Shown in pieces: positions 61,856-64,000 of a stretch of DNA of 64,000 bases. A program made the translations under genes and the position numbers. Under the pieces are notes generated by a model. It was given only the letters and a program-made list of their open reading frames with translations. It made no database searches and had not been told where the DNA came from. The DNA is from Palsa-1447 sp964414785 (lineage in GTDB: Bacteria; Verrucomicrobiota; Verrucomicrobiia; Opitutales; Opitutaceae), in assembly GCA_964414785.1 (NCBI GenBank), contig CAYPXZ010000003.1:62001-126000 (forward strand). The letters run 5' to 3'. Position 1 is the first letter of the stretch; each line of letters opens with the position of its first letter.

Positions 61856-62668
61856 TCAGCTCTTCGGGGCCTGGGCCTGGATCTCGGTGAGACGCTTCTC
61901 TATCTCGTTCTCCTTGTTGATCAGGTCCTGCTCGACGGTCTTGCGGTCGTTGCTGGTGATGATGCTGAAGTTCGCCGCGTCCCTGACGACATTGGCGGGA
62001 AGCATGAGGAGCCGCGTTACGATACCCTGGTCCTTGAACGTGCTCAGGTAGAGGGCGGTCAGCTCGTGGTTGAGTTTGAGCGCGTCCGCCGCGGCGGCCT
62101 GCGTCTCCATAAGGTTGTTGTTGAGCTTCTGGTTGCGCGCCATCTCGCCGGTGAGGGCCGCGCCGACCTGGTCCGAGATCCTCTGGCTGTATTTCTCGAT
62201 GGACTGGCGGGTGAGGTTCTGGTCCCGGGCCATCTCGCTCAGGATCGGCTGGATCTTCAGGGTCAGGCGGGACGAGACCTTGTCGACCTGCTCATTCTGC
62301 ATCTTCTCGGCCTCCTCGGGGCTCTTCGGAAGGGGGTTGTAGGGCTGGACCTTCTTCGCGATCGCCTCGGCGAGCGCATCCATCCGCTCGCCGTTGAGCT
62401 TCTGGATCTCCTCGTCCGTGCGGAACATGTCGGCCTCGCGCTTCGAAATTGCGTCCTTCAGCATCTTGTTCGTCGCCTCGAGATTGCGCCGATTTTCCTC
62501 AGTGGAGGCCTTCAGGGCCTCGTTCTGCTCGCGCAGAGGGACGAGCTCCGCCTCCTGCTTGGCGGCCATTTCGGAGACCGTCTGGGTGTGCATCCAAAAG
62601 GCCGCGCCGGATATCAGGACAGCCGTAAGAATAATCGCAGGTAACTGTTCTTTAAGTTTTGGCCACAT
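61856..62668 (-). CDS. Coiled-coil protein with N-terminal membrane anchor
   Basis: The 270-residue protein has one N-terminal helix (LPAIILTAVLISGAAFWMHT) followed by a coiled coil from about residue 30 to 110 (EMAAKQEAELVPLREQNEAL onward), a proline break at YNPLPKSPEEAE, and a second long helical region to the end, so most of it is likely periplasmic and rod-like. No family is recognised. It converges with the ATP-grasp-like gene; CTGAGC/GCTCAG between the stops could form a small hairpin. Confidence 0.7.
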   Translation of the reverse strand: MWPKLKEQLPAIILTAVLISGAAFWMHTQTVSEMAAKQEAELVPLREQNEALKASTEENRRNLEATNKMLKDAISKREADMFRTDEEIQKLNGERMDALAEAIAKKVQPYNPLPKSPEEAEKMQNEQVDKVSSRLTLKIQPILSEMARDQNLTRQSIEKYSQRISDQVGAALTGEMARNQKLNNNLMETQAAAADALKLNHELTALYLSTFKDQGIVTRLLMLPANVVRDAANFSIITSNDRKTVEQDLINKENEIEKRLTEIQAQAPKS

Positions 62669-62793
62669 GTTTGGGAGGGGTAAGTAACTTCAGCTTAGGG
62701 TTAAGGGTAACCACGAATAGCCAGCAAATGCAATGCCATGCTGACAGCGGGTTTTGCGGTTGTTTTTTACAAAGCCGACAGCACGTTCACGGG

Positions 62794-63108
62794 ATGAGCC
62801 TCAATCGGAGCGAGCAAATCCTGTTCGATTATATCCAGCAGCATCGCGAGGAGAGACAGTTCTGGCTCAATAAGGTTCACGCTATTGTTACGGGTTCGCT
62901 GGATATTCCCTCCGCCGTGGCCCGGCTCGACGGGGAACTGTGGCGCTACTATGAGGAGCGAAGCGCCGTTGTGCCGGTCTTTGTCGCTGCAGCTCGGGCA
63001 TTTGGCTCAAAGCGGGTGAGCATGAAGAACCTGGCCGAGCATTTGGTCAGGCTCTGGACGGAGCCGAAGCCGAAGAAGCCCTCCGCGGCTTCTTCGAAGG
63101 CTCCCTGA
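62794..63108 (+). CDS. Hypothetical protein, 104 residues
   Basis: The small soluble protein is mainly helical: SEQILFDYIQQHREERQFW, LDGELWRYYEERSAVVPVF, and MKNLAEHLVRLWTEPKPKKP with a basic tail. The start at ATG 62794 (MSLNRSEQ) is preferred over upstream codons because the earlier 45 residues look non-coding. No domain is recognised. The gene is followed by 167 bases and a strong terminator. Confidence 0.65.
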   Translation: MSLNRSEQILFDYIQQHREERQFWLNKVHAIVTGSLDIPSAVARLDGELWRYYEERSAVVPVFVAAARAFGSKRVSMKNLAEHLVRLWTEPKPKKPSAASSKAP

Positions 63109-63275
63109 GGGTGCCAACGTTTTGTTAGATATTAATAATCAATGGTATACGAATTTTAATGTCGAAATGCGAAACCCAATCCCTCGCCAAACGTCTCGCT
63201 GGACGGATCAAGATACGTCTCCGGGTAACGTCGGAACGTGTCGTTTAGGGTAAATTAGGGTAAGCAAGCATAGCG

Positions 63276-63310
63276 AACGGGCCGCCTTGGGTAGGCGGCC
63301 CGTTTCATTT
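63276..63310 (+). terminator. Strong intrinsic terminator
   Basis: AACGGGCCGCC at 63276-63286 pairs perfectly with GGCGGCCCGTT at 63294-63304 around a 7-base loop, followed by TTTCATTT (to 63310). It probably ends the transcript of the 104-residue protein. The group IIC intron starts at the next base. Confidence 0.85.
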
Positions 63311-63993
63311 GTGCGCCCGGCAGGGCGCACTTGCTAGACAGTGATCATGAATAATACCCATGAAAGTCTGTTGACCGCCCTGCAGAGGGAAGGTCTAGCC
63401 GAAGGGCAACTGCGACGCCGCGAGGCGATCGTGGGAAGGAAGTCCATGGCAAAACGCTGGCCTGCCGAACAGAAAGCGCATACGAGGCGGGCGTGCCGGG
63501 TGAGGGGTCAAATGTCCCTAAAGCCCAATAGCTGCACGGAAGGCACGCACGTAGATGCGACGGGCATAAGCGGGAAAGCAGGTGTGCATTACCCGGGGAG
63601 ATCTGAGGATACGCCGTCATCGGCTACAGCTGTCGTAAGGCAGCTGGAAGTGCCCTCAGAAGTCAGCCGAGGTCATAGTAGTCCGACGATCAGAGGACGA
63701 AGGACCGAACCACAGGTAGACGATAGGAAACTGAGTCCATGAACCAGCGCGAGGCAGCAGAAGGGAATGAAGCCAATCGTTCCGCCTCCACCACGGGAGC
63801 CGGCCGGAATGCCGGAAGTAGTGCCGGGGGTGCGGCAAGCGCGGCATCGGATGAAAGCCGATCTATCGGGCAACCTGCTCGACACACTTACTGCCTCCGC
63901 CACCACAAATGCCTGAGGAACCGCCGCGATACGTGAACCGTACGTCCGGTGGTGTGAGAGCCGGGGGAGGGCAACCTCCCCTAGCTACTCGAT
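63311..63993 (+). mobile_element. Group IIC intron lacking its reverse transcriptase
   Basis: The 683-base element starts GTGCGCCCGGCAGGGCGC, the 5' end of group IIC introns, and contains the IIC-like text TTACCCGGGGAGATCTGAGG (near 63592) and CAGAAGTCAGC..GTCATAGTAG. Domain V is a 34-base hairpin at 63920-63953 (ACCGCCG pairing with CGGTGGT). Domain VI follows at 63956-63990, where GAG-AGC pairs with GCT-A-CTC, leaving A63987 bulged seven bases from the 3' end CGAT. Domain IV holds only a 65-codon open frame (63739-63936) beginning MNQREAAEGNEAN, probably the remnant start of the intron protein. It sits directly behind a terminator, as expected for class C. Confidence 0.85.
63920..63953 (+). 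ncRNA. Group II intron domain V
   Basis: Exactly 34 bases fold as the catalytic hairpin: a 7-bp lower stem ACCGCCG/CGGTGGT with one G-U pair, an internal bulge and an upper stem TACG/CGTA. This is the most conserved part of group II ribozymes and supports the intron call. Confidence 0.85.
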
Positions 63994-64000
63994 TCCCCAA

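Noticed and set aside
1..64000. CRISPR arrays, rRNA genes, prophage structural genes
   Set aside because: No regularly spaced repeats, rRNA-like sequence or phage head/tail genes were seen.

Overview
The window reads as the chromosome of a high-GC Gram-negative bacterium, most likely a member of the Verrucomicrobiota near Opitutae/Opitutaceae. This is inferred from gene content, not from a marker tree: a tyrA-aroA-cmk-plsC run, paired DUF3300/DUF2950 genes, large MacB/FtsX-type (ADOP) permeases without an ATPase, a membrane-anchored PIN-TRAM protein, a TatC with a large periplasmic insert, and an RF2 gene with a programmed frameshift. No rRNA, CRISPR array or phage structural gene was seen.

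Layout. 1-6.2 kb: the end of a cbb3-oxidase-type copper ATPase (CcoI/FixI), a CHAD protein, a universal stress protein and a second metal ATPase of the P1B-4 (SPC) class. 6.2-15.9 kb: GNAT acetyltransferase, secreted DUF3300 and DUF2950 proteins, a beta-helix nucleotidyltransferase-like protein overlapping trpS, the minus-strand operon tyrA-aroA-cmk-plsC, and an overlapping pair made of a 48-residue membrane peptide and a PIN-TRAM protein. A tRNA-Ala(CGC) at 15874-15949 closes this core block.

15.95-37.5 kb is accessory. It holds a three-ORF coupled hicAB-type toxin-antitoxin locus, a 3.3-kb IS5-family unit with passenger genes and a CTAG target duplication, an acyltransferase-3 gene split by an amber codon, a decayed second copy of the hic locus, a DUF2157-like membrane protein, a three-gene phosphorelay operon (kinase, CheY-like regulator, hybrid kinase), a YecD-like isochorismatase-fold protein lacking its cysteine, a Tat-exported DUF2264 protein, a membrane TIR protein, and two tandem ADOP permeases.

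37.6-63.1 kb returns to core functions: a secreted clan GH-D glycosidase, DUF2127 and VF530 proteins, a two-gene unit encoding a MamK-like actin with a small helical partner, a KimA-like permease, an HNH protein, a GAF histidine kinase downstream of glnD, valS, an FMN reductase, the GDP-fucose genes gmd-fcl followed by tatC, a CPA1 antiporter, an aldo/keto reductase, prfB with its +1 frameshift, an ATP-grasp-like protein and two hypothetical genes. The last 0.7 kb is a group IIC intron without its reverse transcriptase, sitting directly behind a strong intrinsic terminator.

The items most worth a second look are the MamK-like actin unit, the IS5-type passenger element with its -1 slippery site, the three-ORF hic locus and its relic, the tRNA-Ala with a compensated A19-U56 pair, and the RT-less group IIC intron.
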